The position numbers and the translations under genes were made by a program. The notes under the pieces are model-generated. The model was not told the DNA's origin and searched no databases. It saw only the letters and a program-made list of their open reading frames with translations. Below, piece after piece: positions 1-5,189 of a stretch of 5,615 bases of DNA. Origin of the DNA: an uncultured Actinoplanes sp. (GTDB lineage: Bacteria > Actinomycetota > Actinomycetes > Mycobacteriales > Micromonosporaceae); NCBI GenBank assembly GCA_934667465.1, contig CAKUMG010000448.1:1-5615 (forward strand), given 5' to 3'. The stretch's first letter is position 1, and each line of letters starts with the position of its first letter.

Positions 1-340
1 CGATCGGCAGGTGCACGAGCTTCTCCGTGCCGGCCAGCTCGCGCTCGTGGTCGATCCAGCCCCACAGGTCGTCATAGTCGTCGCTGTCCGGGTAGAACAG
101 CTCGACGAAGGACAGCGTGACCTCGTTGCCGCCCAGGTCCGCGCGCAGGTCGTAGTCGAGCCGCCCGCCGAACGCCGTGCGCCACAGCTCCACCAGCGGC
201 GCCGGCAGCGGGCCGGCACACCGCTCGGCGACGGCCGCGAGGGTCGCGTCGTCGATGCCCGGCTGCGCCTCCAGGATGACCCGGTCCGCGAAGACGGCGA
301 GCCCGTGCTCCGCCAGGACGCGGCTCCCGGCGTCATCCAT
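1..340 (-). CDS. SMI1/KNR4 (SUKH)-like protein, 3' end cut by window edge
   Basis: The 113 visible residues begin MDDAGSRVLAEHG, and the C-terminus lies beyond the window. The segment at about residues 45-75 (PLPAPLVELWRTAFGGRLDYDL, then a strand-rich stretch) resembles the SMI1/KNR4 start, where a short helix with 'LP..L..L' leads into 'GG'. It continues with an acidic, Trp-rich part (residues ~85-100, FYPDSDDYDDLWGWIDHE). Family members are cytosolic; in bacteria many are immunity proteins of polymorphic toxins, and others have unknown roles. The start ATG overlaps the stop of the upstream DivIVA-like gene (ATGGATGA, 8 nt) and there is no clear Shine-Dalgarno sequence, so translation is probably coupled. 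No toxin gene is visible in this window, so an immunity role is not supported here. The family call is by recognition of the pattern and is moderately sure. Confidence 0.6.
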   Translation of the reverse strand, partial: MDDAGSRVLAEHGLAVFADRVILEAQPGIDDATLAAVAERCAGPLPAPLVELWRTAFGGRLDYDLRADLGGNEVTLSFVELFYPDSDDYDDLWGWIDHERELAGTEKLVHLPI

Positions 341-563
341 CGAGCTGTCCGGCCAGCTCGGCGACGGCCTGGTCGACCTCTGCGCGGTCGTAACCGCGCA
401 GCTTCACCGGGAACTGCGCACCGGCGAGGGCCGCCCGGGCTTCCCCGCGCGCGACCGCGCTGCCCGAGGCGAGGGCCTGCCTGGCCGCCTCCAGCGCCCG
501 GTCGACCTCGGCGATGTCGTAGCCGCGCAGCACGATGAAGAAGTCGCGTCCCATGACGATCAT
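333..563 (-). CDS. Small protein with two DivIVA-like repeats
   Basis: The protein has 76 residues. It contains two copies of a short DivIVA-type motif, F-x-V-x-LRGYD-x-AEVD followed by a short amphipathic helix: residues 9-30 (FIVLRGYDIAEVDRALEAAR) and 51-73 (FPVKLRGYDRAEVD...). An Ala-rich linker separates them. In true DivIVA/Wag31 this motif is the N-terminal membrane-binding part before a long coiled coil. Here no coiled coil follows, so this is a DivIVA-domain fragment protein rather than a polar-growth scaffold. The ATG at 563 gives MIVMGRDFF; a second in-frame ATG at 554 is an equally possible start, as neither has a clear ribosome-binding site. It is the first gene of a two-gene unit with the SUKH-like gene, which begins inside its last codons. 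Its cellular role is unknown; membrane or septum association is only an inference from the motif. Confidence 0.7.
   Translation of the reverse strand: MIVMGRDFFIVLRGYDIAEVDRALEAARQALASGSAVARGEARAALAGAQFPVKLRGYDRAEVDQAVAELAGQLDG
345..539 (-). repeat. Internal coding duplication: two DivIVA-like units
   Basis: The two LRGYD-x-AEVD units sit at 474-539 and 345-413, exactly 43 codons apart. They remain recognisable at DNA level: the plus-strand decamer ggtcgacctc occurs at 371-380 and again at 500-509, each followed by a similar cgta-ccgcgcagc stretch. This indicates duplication of one motif within the gene. Confidence 0.6.
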
Positions 564-665
564 TGTGCGCCCCGGCGCAAGGGGCGTGCGCCGCAGCGAA
601 AGATCATGCGGTCCCCGGACGGGAGGGTGGAGCGGCAAGGACATCCGAGCATCGAGGAGTACGTG
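564..665. promoter_or_regulatory. Divergent intergenic region with a short palindrome
   Basis: These 102 nt separate the minus-strand DivIVA-like gene from the plus-strand SDR, so promoters for both should lie here or just inside the genes. An inverted repeat with 6-bp arms, TGCGCC-CC-GGCGCA, sits at 566-579, directly against the DivIVA-like start. It could be an operator or a hairpin at the start of that transcript. I could not identify a convincing -35/-10 pair on either strand. Confidence 0.3.
654..659 (+). promoter_or_regulatory. Ribosome binding site that fixes the SDR start
   Basis: GAGGAG at 654-659 lies 6 nt before the GTG at 666. A GTG at 663 is only 3 nt away, too close. The frame stays open far upstream, but no better start is seen, and SDR homology begins at VGQLDGRTAVVTGG. 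Confidence 0.7.
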
Positions 666-1421
666 GTGGGACAGCTGGACGGCAGGACCGCGGTGGTGAC
701 CGGTGGCTCGACCGGGATCGGGCTGGGGGCGGCGCGCCGGTTCGCCGAGGAGGGCGCGCAGGTCTACGTGACCGGGCGGCGGGCGGATGTGCTGGAGCGG
801 GCCGTCGAGGAGATCGGCCGGGGCGCGGTCGGCGTCGTCGGGGACGTGGCCGTGCAGGAGGACCTGAAACGGCTCTACGAGCGGGTCGCCGCCGACGGGA
901 ACCGGGTGGACGTGCTGTTCGTCAACGCCGGGGTGGGCGGGATCGCGCCGCTCGGCCAGATCACCGAGGAGCACCTCGACGCGCTGCTCGGCATCAACCT
1001 CAAGGGTGCCGTGTTCACCGTACAGAAGGCTCTGCCGCTCCTGAACGACCACGCGTCGGTGATCCTGACGTCGTCGATCTGGTCGGTCGAGGGCCCGGAG
1101 GGCTTCGGCGTCTACTCGGCGACGAAGGCGGGGCTGCGCTCCTTCGCCCGCACGTGGGCCAACGAGCTCAGGGGCCGCGGCATCCGGGTCAACGCGATCA
1201 GCCCGGGCACGATCAACACTCCCGGCCTGGCCGGTGCGATCGGGGGCGGCGGACCCGAGCAGGCGAAACAGACCATGGACTACCTGGTGTCCCGCATCCC
1301 GCTGGGCCGCGCCGGCGAGCCGGACGACGTCGCCGACGCGGTGCTGTTCCTGGCCACGTCGCAGAGCCGCTTCATCACCGGCATCGAGCTGTTCGTCGAC
1401 GGCGGCACGGTTCAGGTCTGA
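666..1421 (+). CDS. Classical short-chain dehydrogenase/reductase (SDR)
   Basis: This is a cytosolic NAD(P)-dependent oxidoreductase of 251 residues, the usual length for classical SDRs. All family signatures are present: cofactor loop TGGSTGIG (residues 12-19, G-x3-G-x-G), acidic D60-V, NAG at 87-89, catalytic tetrad N111, S137, Y150 and K154 (YSATK), and PG motif followed by NTPG near residue 180. The C-terminal FVDGGTVQV closes the fold. After the second strand comes TGRR (residues 36-39); basic residues there usually favour NADP(H) over NAD(H). The substrate cannot be told from sequence; family members reduce ketones, quinones or acyl-ACP intermediates. The start is GTG at 666 behind a good ribosome site. 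The 3' end overlaps the convergent AraC gene by 10 nt, so there is no room for a terminator between them. The AraC regulator may control it, but this is only positional inference. Confidence 0.92.
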   Translation: MGQLDGRTAVVTGGSTGIGLGAARRFAEEGAQVYVTGRRADVLERAVEEIGRGAVGVVGDVAVQEDLKRLYERVAADGNRVDVLFVNAGVGGIAPLGQITEEHLDALLGINLKGAVFTVQKALPLLNDHASVILTSSIWSVEGPEGFGVYSATKAGLRSFARTWANELRGRGIRVNAISPGTINTPGLAGAIGGGGPEQAKQTMDYLVSRIPLGRAGEPDDVADAVLFLATSQSRFITGIELFVDGGTVQV

Positions 1422-2347
1422 CGGTCACCCCGGGTCTCGCGAGGGGTCACGCCGAACTCGCGCCGGTAGGCGGTGGTGAAGGAGGCGTGACTGGCAAACC
1501 CGGACGCGTACGCGATCTGCGCGATCGACCTGTCGTCCCAGGCCCGGGCGGCGAGGCGGGTGCGCGCCAGCCGCAACCGTTCCGTGCGGATGAGGTCGCG
1601 GGACGTGGTGCCCGCGGCCTGCAGCACGTCCTGCAGATAGCGCGCCGACCAGCCCAGCGCCCGGGCCACGCCGCCGATGGAGAGCCCGGGATCGGCGGCG
1701 TGCCGGCGCACGTACCGCCGGATCTGCTTCTCGACCTCGTGGCGCTGCGCCGCCGGCGCCGAATCCGCGGCACCCTCGGCGGCCAGGCCCACCAGATCGA
1801 GCAGCTGCTCGCACGCGAGGTCGAACGACGCCTCGGCGAGCCGCTCGCGCTCCTCCTGCAGCGTCAGCACCGCCTGCCGGATCAGCCGGCCCACCCCCGC
1901 CGTCCCGTCGAGCACCTGCGGCTCCCGGCCGGCGGCGGGGTTGCGGCGGTGCAGCGCCTCGCCCGGAACGATCAGCGCGACGGACAGGAAGTCCTCCCCG
2001 TGCGTGAACCGGAACGGCCGGTCCACATCGCACAGCACCATGCTCCCGGGCCGGAGCTCTCCCCCGGCACCGCCCTGCTCCACGGCGGCACTGCCGGCGG
2101 TCGGCACCAGCAGCTCGACCACCCCGCGCGGATCGGTCCGGATGTGCCGCCGGTCCCGCTCGAACACCTCCCGGACATTGCCGCACAAAGCGACCCCGTA
2201 CGCCCGCGACTGCTGCCACTCCAGCCGCCCCGCCCACGGCCCGTCGCCGTCGGTCACGGTGACCCGGCTCGCGCCGTGCAGGTCGACGAACGCCTCACAC
2301 CAGGCCTGCGCGGTCGGAGTCGCGCCCGGTTCGTTCCAGCGGTACAT
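1412..2347 (-). CDS. AraC-family transcriptional regulator
   Basis: This 311-residue DNA-binding regulator has the AraC plan. An N-terminal sensing domain (about residues 20-190, of the AraC-binding-like type) includes the beta-strand stretch ELRPGSMVLCDVDRPF, typical of the cupin-like half. The C-terminal pair of helix-turn-helix motifs covers residues ~222-246 (LSIGGVARALGWSARYLQDV) and ~273-302 (RSIAQIAYASGFASHASFTT ... FGVTP), the second matching the AraC signature very well. The inducer is unknown. The gene is divergent from the conserved protein at 2379 with only 31 nt between starts, so its own promoter and that gene's overlap; autoregulation and control of that neighbour are likely. 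It also converges on the SDR gene with a 10-nt overlap. A TAGTGT -10 element 7 nt before the ATG, with only a weak TGGG upstream, suggests a leaderless mRNA. Confidence 0.92.
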   Translation of the reverse strand: MYRWNEPGATPTAQAWCEAFVDLHGASRVTVTDGDGPWAGRLEWQQSRAYGVALCGNVREVFERDRRHIRTDPRGVVELLVPTAGSAAVEQGGAGGELRPGSMVLCDVDRPFRFTHGEDFLSVALIVPGEALHRRNPAAGREPQVLDGTAGVGRLIRQAVLTLQEERERLAEASFDLACEQLLDLVGLAAEGAADSAPAAQRHEVEKQIRRYVRRHAADPGLSIGGVARALGWSARYLQDVLQAAGTTSRDLIRTERLRLARTRLAARAWDDRSIAQIAYASGFASHASFTTAYRREFGVTPRETRGDRQT

Positions 2348-2378
2348 CCCAGGAACACTAGCTTTCTATGATCGGCGC
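2348..2378. promoter_or_regulatory. Overlapping divergent promoters, both apparently leaderless
   Basis: On the plus strand TATGAT (2367-2372) is followed by exactly 6 nt and then the ATG at 2379. On the minus strand TAGTGT (2355-2360) is followed by 7 nt and then the ATG at 2347. Both fit the TAnnnT -10 consensus placed so that transcription would begin at or next to the start codon, an arrangement common in actinobacteria. No good -35 hexamer is seen for either; it would fall at or inside the opposing gene. The two -10 elements are 6 nt apart, so simultaneous polymerase binding is unlikely. Confidence 0.6.
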
Positions 2379-3092
2379 ATGAGGGCAGCGGTCGAGACGT
2401 TGTACGCGGTGTTCGCCGGCTATCCGCTGCGTGACTGGACGGACCCGTGCATGCACTGCCACACCGACGCCGACGAGCGCCGGCTGCACGGGGCGCCGCT
2501 GCGCGAGCTGAGCGCCGGCGACCTGCGACAGTTCACGGATGGGTCGCTGATGGTGTGGGGCGGGCTGGGAGACCTCAAGCACTTCCTGCCCCGGATCCTC
2601 GAGATCGCCGGCACGGAGGGCTTCGACTACCCGGACGTCGAGGTCGTCTACGGCCACCTCGCGTACGGGGACCTGCCGTCCTGGCCGGCACCGGAGCGCG
2701 CGGCGGTGCTCGGCTTCGCCATGGCCCACTGGCAGGCGGTCCTCGACGACGACGCCGACATCGAGGCGCTGCTCGCCGCGCTGATGCTGATCGAGGACGA
2801 CCTCACGCCCTACCTGACCGTGTGGGAGCGCTCGTCCGTGGCGGGCGCGCTGGTGTCGCTGGGCGAGTTCGCGGAGGAGGTCGCGCTCATCATGGGCGGC
2901 AAGCGCCAATGGAACGCCTACCTGAACACCGAACGAGTCCTGCCGGGCCCGGCCCAGGTGATCGGCTGGCTGACCGGGCCGGAGCTGACCGCCCGCCTGA
3001 CTGCCCGCCGCGGGACGATGCCGGACCCGGCCGCCGAGGCCGCGCTCGAGCTGGCGATCGGCGCGCTGGCCGCGATGCCCCGGCCGCTCTGA
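2379..3092 (+). CDS. Conserved protein of unknown function with C-M-H-C-H motif
   Basis: The product is 237 residues, acidic and without signal peptide or membrane segments, so probably cytosolic. It opens with a helix ETLYAVFAGYPL, then the cluster C24-M-H26-C27-H28, which could bind a metal ion. A Trp/Leu-rich stretch (SLMVWGGLGDLKHFLPRIL, residues ~55-73) and mostly helical sequence follow. I recall similar uncharacterised actinobacterial proteins sharing 'YPL...C.HC' and 'DLKHFLPRLLE', but I know no named domain or function, and none is claimed. The ATG at 2379 is chosen because it is directly downstream of a TATGAT -10 element at leaderless spacing and there is no Shine-Dalgarno sequence. 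It is divergent from the AraC regulator, which is the obvious candidate controller. Its 3' end converges on the SDR remnant. Confidence 0.8.
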   Translation: MRAAVETLYAVFAGYPLRDWTDPCMHCHTDADERRLHGAPLRELSAGDLRQFTDGSLMVWGGLGDLKHFLPRILEIAGTEGFDYPDVEVVYGHLAYGDLPSWPAPERAAVLGFAMAHWQAVLDDDADIEALLAALMLIEDDLTPYLTVWERSSVAGALVSLGEFAEEVALIMGGKRQWNAYLNTERVLPGPAQVIGWLTGPELTARLTARRGTMPDPAAEAALELAIGALAAMPRPL

Positions 3093-3126
3093 CGCTGCGC
3101 GGGGCGGCGCGGCGCCGGGTCAGCGG
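3085..3126. terminator. Possible bidirectional hairpin between convergent genes
   Basis: Between the stop at 3090-3092 (plus) and the stop at 3120-3122 (minus) lies a very G+C-rich stretch. It holds the small hairpin GGCG-CGG-CGCC (3106-3116) inside outer arms CCGCT (3085-3089) and AGCGG (3122-3126). There is no T-tract on either side, so it would be an atypical terminator at best. Confidence 0.25.
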
Positions 3127-3477
3127 AAGGACCAGCCGCCGTCGGAGGCGATGGTGTGGCCGGTGACCCAGTCGGCCTCGTCGCCGAGGAGCCAGGAGAC
3201 CAGGCGGGCGGTGTCGGCCGGGGTGCTCCAGCGGCCGCCCGGGCTGAGGCGGGACACCTCCGCGCGTACGGTCGCCGGCGTAGCCGGTGTCGTTGGGGCC
3301 CGGGTCGAGGCAGTTGACGGTGATGCCGCGGGGCATCAGGTGCGCGGCGACGCTGCGGGTGAGCTCGTGCAGGGCCGCCTTCGAGGCGATGTACGGAAGT
3401 TCGGCGGGCATGGCGCCGTGGTACTGGCCGGAGGTGAAACTGAGCACGCGGCCGCCCCGCGGCATCGATCCATCATG
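3120..3477 (-). pseudogene. SDR oxidoreductase remnant, N-terminal half lost and frameshifted
   Basis: Reading leftward from about 3477, the sequence encodes HDG...GGRVLSFTSGQYHGAM, then LPYIASKAALHEL, MPRGITVNCLDPGPNDTGYA. This is the second half of a classical SDR, with catalytic Ser (TSGQ), Tyr and Lys (YIASK, Tyr 13 residues after Ser) and the PG motif intact. At about 3270-3279 the frame breaks. Continuing in the shifted frame gives TVRAEVSRLSPGGRWSTPAD, then LVSWLLGDEADWVTG and the SDR end IASDGGWSFR, stop at 3120-3122. The gap corresponds to one extra or two missing bases. No GxxxGxG cofactor loop, NAG motif or other part of the ~130-residue N-terminal half is found in any frame upstream; instead an inverted-repeat copy begins at 3480. 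The frame remains open to an ATG at 3609, but the product would lack the cofactor site. Such SDRs are often divergent from regulators like the one at 3656, so it is probably that regulator's former target. Confidence 0.85.
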
Positions 3478-3479
3478 CC

Positions 3480-3540
3480 CGGATGGTCGCGGTGACGGCC
3501 GAGACCCGGCAGGGCGCCGCGTCGAGCGGCTGGGTGGACG
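3480..3540 (-). repeat. Inverted repeat, left copy (61 bp core)
   Basis: The reverse complement of 3480-3540 matches 5061-5121 at 56 of 61 positions without gaps. It includes a 25-nt identical block (3516-3540) and a 21-nt identical block (3480-3500). Weaker similarity continues to about 3587: read on the minus strand in one frame, 3587-3561 gives HSVRTTRIP, against HFVRSSRAP at the end of the isochorismatase gene. The copy ends within 3 nt of where the SDR remnant begins. It contains the hairpin GCCGC-TCGAC-GCGGC. No terminal repeats, transposase or target duplication are seen. The rest of 3481-3655 holds no gene that I can support. Confidence 0.85.
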
Positions 3541-3643
3541 GCGGCGGGCGCCTCGCGACGGGGGATGCGCGTCGTGCGTACGGAATGCGACGTCAGCCCT
3601 GCCAGGCACCGGCAGTGCCTCCCGTGGTGAGCCGGCGCCGACC

Positions 3644-3655
3644 TATCGTCGGGGC
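3644..3655 (+). promoter_or_regulatory. -10 element of a leaderless promoter for the HTH regulator
   Basis: TATCGT at 3644-3649 is followed by exactly 6 nt and then the ATG at 3656, the same geometry as the gene at 2379. GGGG at 3651-3654 is too close to the ATG to be a Shine-Dalgarno site. No convincing -35 box is visible 16-18 nt upstream. Confidence 0.55.
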
Positions 3656-4495
3656 ATGGCGGTGAACGAGGAGATCCGTGACTTCCTGTTGTCGCGGCGG
3701 GCTCGGATTGCGCCGGGTGATGTGGGGTTCCCTGCGCATGGTGACCGGCGGGTGGCCGGGTTGCGGCGGGAGGAGGTGGCCGAGCTCGCCGGGGTGAGCG
3801 TCGAGTACTACACGCGGCTCGAGCGGGGGCAGGCGCGCGGCGTGTCGGACGCGGTGCTCAGGGCTGTCGCGCGGGCGTTGCGGCTGGGCGAGACCGAGCG
3901 GAACCACCTGTTCGATCTCGTGCACGCGGCCAACGCGCGGCCGGCGCCGCGACTTCATGCGCGGCAGGTGCGGCCCGGGGTGCAGCGGCTGCTGGACAGC
4001 ATGACCGGTGCGCCGGCGTACGTGTGGAACGGCCGGCTCGACGTCCTCGCCGCGAACGCGTTGGGTGCGGCCCTGTTCGCGCCGATGTTCGCGAGTGCGG
4101 CGCAGCCGGTCAACCAGGCGCGGTTCCTGTTCCTCGACCCGGCCGCGCGCGACTTCTTCCCCGACTGGGAGCAGTTGGCGCACGACGCCGCGGCGGTTCT
4201 GCGCGCCGAGGCGGGCCGCGATCCGCACGACGCGCGTCTCGCCGAACTGGTGCGCGAGCTCTCCGCCGCCAGCGCGGACTTCCGGGAGATGTGGGCGGCC
4301 TACGACGTGCGCACCCGGCGCACCGGCGCCGAGCGCTTCCGGCACCCGGTGGCCGGCGCACTCACCGTCACCTTCGAGTCCATGTCGCTCAGTGACGACC
4401 CGGACCTGCGCATCACCGCCGGTACCGCCGAACCGGACTCACCCTCCGCACAGGCATTGACCCTCTTGTCACTCTTCGTGGAAGGCACCGCATGA
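3656..4495 (+). CDS. HTH transcriptional regulator with MmyB-type ligand-binding domain
   Basis: The protein is 279 residues. The N-terminal Xre-type helix-turn-helix has the hallmark sequence GLRREEVAELAGVSVEYYTR-LERGQ (residues 35-59), preceded by the family's typical FLLSRRARIAPGDVGFP. From about residue 105 (VRPGVQRLLDSMTGAPAYVW-NGRLDVLAANALGAALF) the sequence is a MmyB-like regulator ligand-binding domain, continuing with RFLFLDPAARDFFPDWE and ending near LTLLSLFVEGTA. A structure of this domain has been reported with a bound fatty acid; the true effector here is unknown. Family members commonly sit beside, often divergent from, SDR genes and repress them. Here the divergent SDR is a broken remnant. 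The stop overlaps the isochorismatase start (ATGA), so the two are co-transcribed. The start is supported by a -10 box at leaderless spacing; the open frame further upstream has no homology. Confidence 0.9.
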   Translation: MAVNEEIRDFLLSRRARIAPGDVGFPAHGDRRVAGLRREEVAELAGVSVEYYTRLERGQARGVSDAVLRAVARALRLGETERNHLFDLVHAANARPAPRLHARQVRPGVQRLLDSMTGAPAYVWNGRLDVLAANALGAALFAPMFASAAQPVNQARFLFLDPAARDFFPDWEQLAHDAAAVLRAEAGRDPHDARLAELVRELSAASADFREMWAAYDVRTRRTGAERFRHPVAGALTVTFESMSLSDDPDLRITAGTAEPDSPSAQALTLLSLFVEGTA

Positions 4496-5052
4496 CCGGC
4501 TCCGCCCTGCTCGTGATGGACGTGCAACACGCTGTCGTCGCCCGCTATCCCGACCCGGACTACCTGCCCCGCCTGCGCACCGCGATCGACGCGGCCCGCG
4601 CCGCCGGCGTACCCGTCATCTTCGTCACCGTCGGCTTCCGGCCGGGCGCCCCCGAGGTCCACCCCCGCAACAAGATGTTCGGCGCACTGGCCGGCCGCGC
4701 CTCCGACCCCGCCGCCACGGCGATCCCCGCCGAAGTCGCACCGGCAGACGGCGAGCCGATTGTCACCAAGCGCCGCGTCTCCGCCTTCGCGGGCAGCGAC
4801 CTCGACCTGCTCCTGCGCTCCCAGGGCATCGCGCGCCTGATCCTCACCGGCATCGCCACCAGCGGCGTCGTCCTGTCGACGCTGCGCCAGGCGGCCGACC
4901 TCGACTACGGCCTCACCGTCCTCGCCGACGCCTGCCTCGACGCCGACCCCGAGGTCCACCGCGTCCTCACGGAGAAGGTTTTCCCGATGCAGGCGGAAGT
5001 GCAGACAATCGACCATTTTGTACGCTCATCGCGCGCACCCGCCGCAAGGTGA
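4492..5052 (+). CDS. Isochorismatase-family protein lacking the usual catalytic Cys
   Basis: The product is 186 residues, the normal length for small isochorismatase-like hydrolases, which are cytosolic alpha/beta proteins acting on amides or vinyl ethers through an Asp-Lys-Cys triad. Asp is present (LLVMDVQ, D10) and Lys is present (IVTKRRVSAFAGS, K93). The nucleophile position in the G-x-x-T-x-x-C-V motif reads GIATSGVVLST, so residue 126 is Val. I recall a group of actinobacterial homologues with this same TSGVVLST motif, so it may be a subfamily feature and not a recent mutation. Those proteins are either non-hydrolytic or use another mechanism. Translation starts at the ATG overlapping the regulator stop by 4 nt, with GGAAGG at 4480-4485 and a 6-nt spacer. 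It is probably co-expressed with the regulator. The substrate is unknown. Confidence 0.9.
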   Translation: MTGSALLVMDVQHAVVARYPDPDYLPRLRTAIDAARAAGVPVIFVTVGFRPGAPEVHPRNKMFGALAGRASDPAATAIPAEVAPADGEPIVTKRRVSAFAGSDLDLLLRSQGIARLILTGIATSGVVLSTLRQAADLDYGLTVLADACLDADPEVHRVLTEKVFPMQAEVQTIDHFVRSSRAPAAR

Positions 5053-5060
5053 CCCGGTCC

Positions 5061-5121
5061 CGTCCACCCAGCCGCTCGACGCGGCATCGTGCCGGGTCCA
5101 GGCCGTCACCGCGACCATCCG
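5061..5121 (+). repeat. Inverted repeat, right copy (61 bp core)
   Basis: This is the partner of 3480-3540 (56/61 identical in inverted orientation). It starts 8 nt after the isochorismatase stop and ends just before the promoter of the next gene. The hairpin GCCGC-TCGAC-GCGGC (5071-5085) is fully conserved between copies and could end the upstream transcript, though no T-tract follows. Both copies also keep GGTC ... GACC arms (5094-5097 and 5113-5116 here), despite two changes between them. Confidence 0.85.
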
Positions 5122-5122
5122 C

Positions 5123-5151
5123 CTGACAGCATGGTCATCGACATGTACCCT
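5123..5151 (+). promoter_or_regulatory. Sigma-70-type promoter for the secreted lysozyme-like gene
   Basis: CTGACA (5123-5128, five of six bases of the -35 consensus) and TACCCT (5146-5151, TAnnnT) are separated by exactly 17 nt. Transcription would begin near 5158, leaving a leader of about 30 nt that contains GGAAGG (5173-5178) upstream of the GTG at 5190. Confidence 0.55.
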
Positions 5152-5189
5152 TCCCCGGGCCCCAGCCCTGACGGAAGGTCCCTGTCTCC

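Noticed and set aside
177..665. Upstream extension of the SDR frame
   Set aside because: The extension is antisense to the DivIVA-like and SUKH-like genes and has no SDR homology; GTG at 666 has the ribosome site and the homology.
563..2371. Very long plus-strand open frame of about 600 codons
   Set aside because: It crosses the SDR and the AraC gene in other frames and has a low-complexity Arg/Gly/Pro composition, the typical shadow of high-G+C coding DNA.
3151..3655. Plus-strand frames starting at 3151, 3287 and 3483
   Set aside because: They are antisense to the SDR remnant or lie in the repeat region; the regulator homology starts only at 3656.
3480..3655. Left repeat copy as an insertion sequence end or attachment site
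   Set aside because: No transposase, integrase, tRNA gene, terminal repeats or target duplication is seen; it is reported only as a repeat.
4300..5016. Minus-strand open frame of 239 codons
   Set aside because: It is antisense to the regulator end and the isochorismatase gene, with a Gly/Ala/Asp-biased shadow sequence and no recognised motif.
5071..5085. GCCGC-TCGAC-GCGGC hairpin as a standard intrinsic terminator
   Set aside because: The stem is only 5 bp and no T-tract follows, so it is kept as a note and not as a terminator call.
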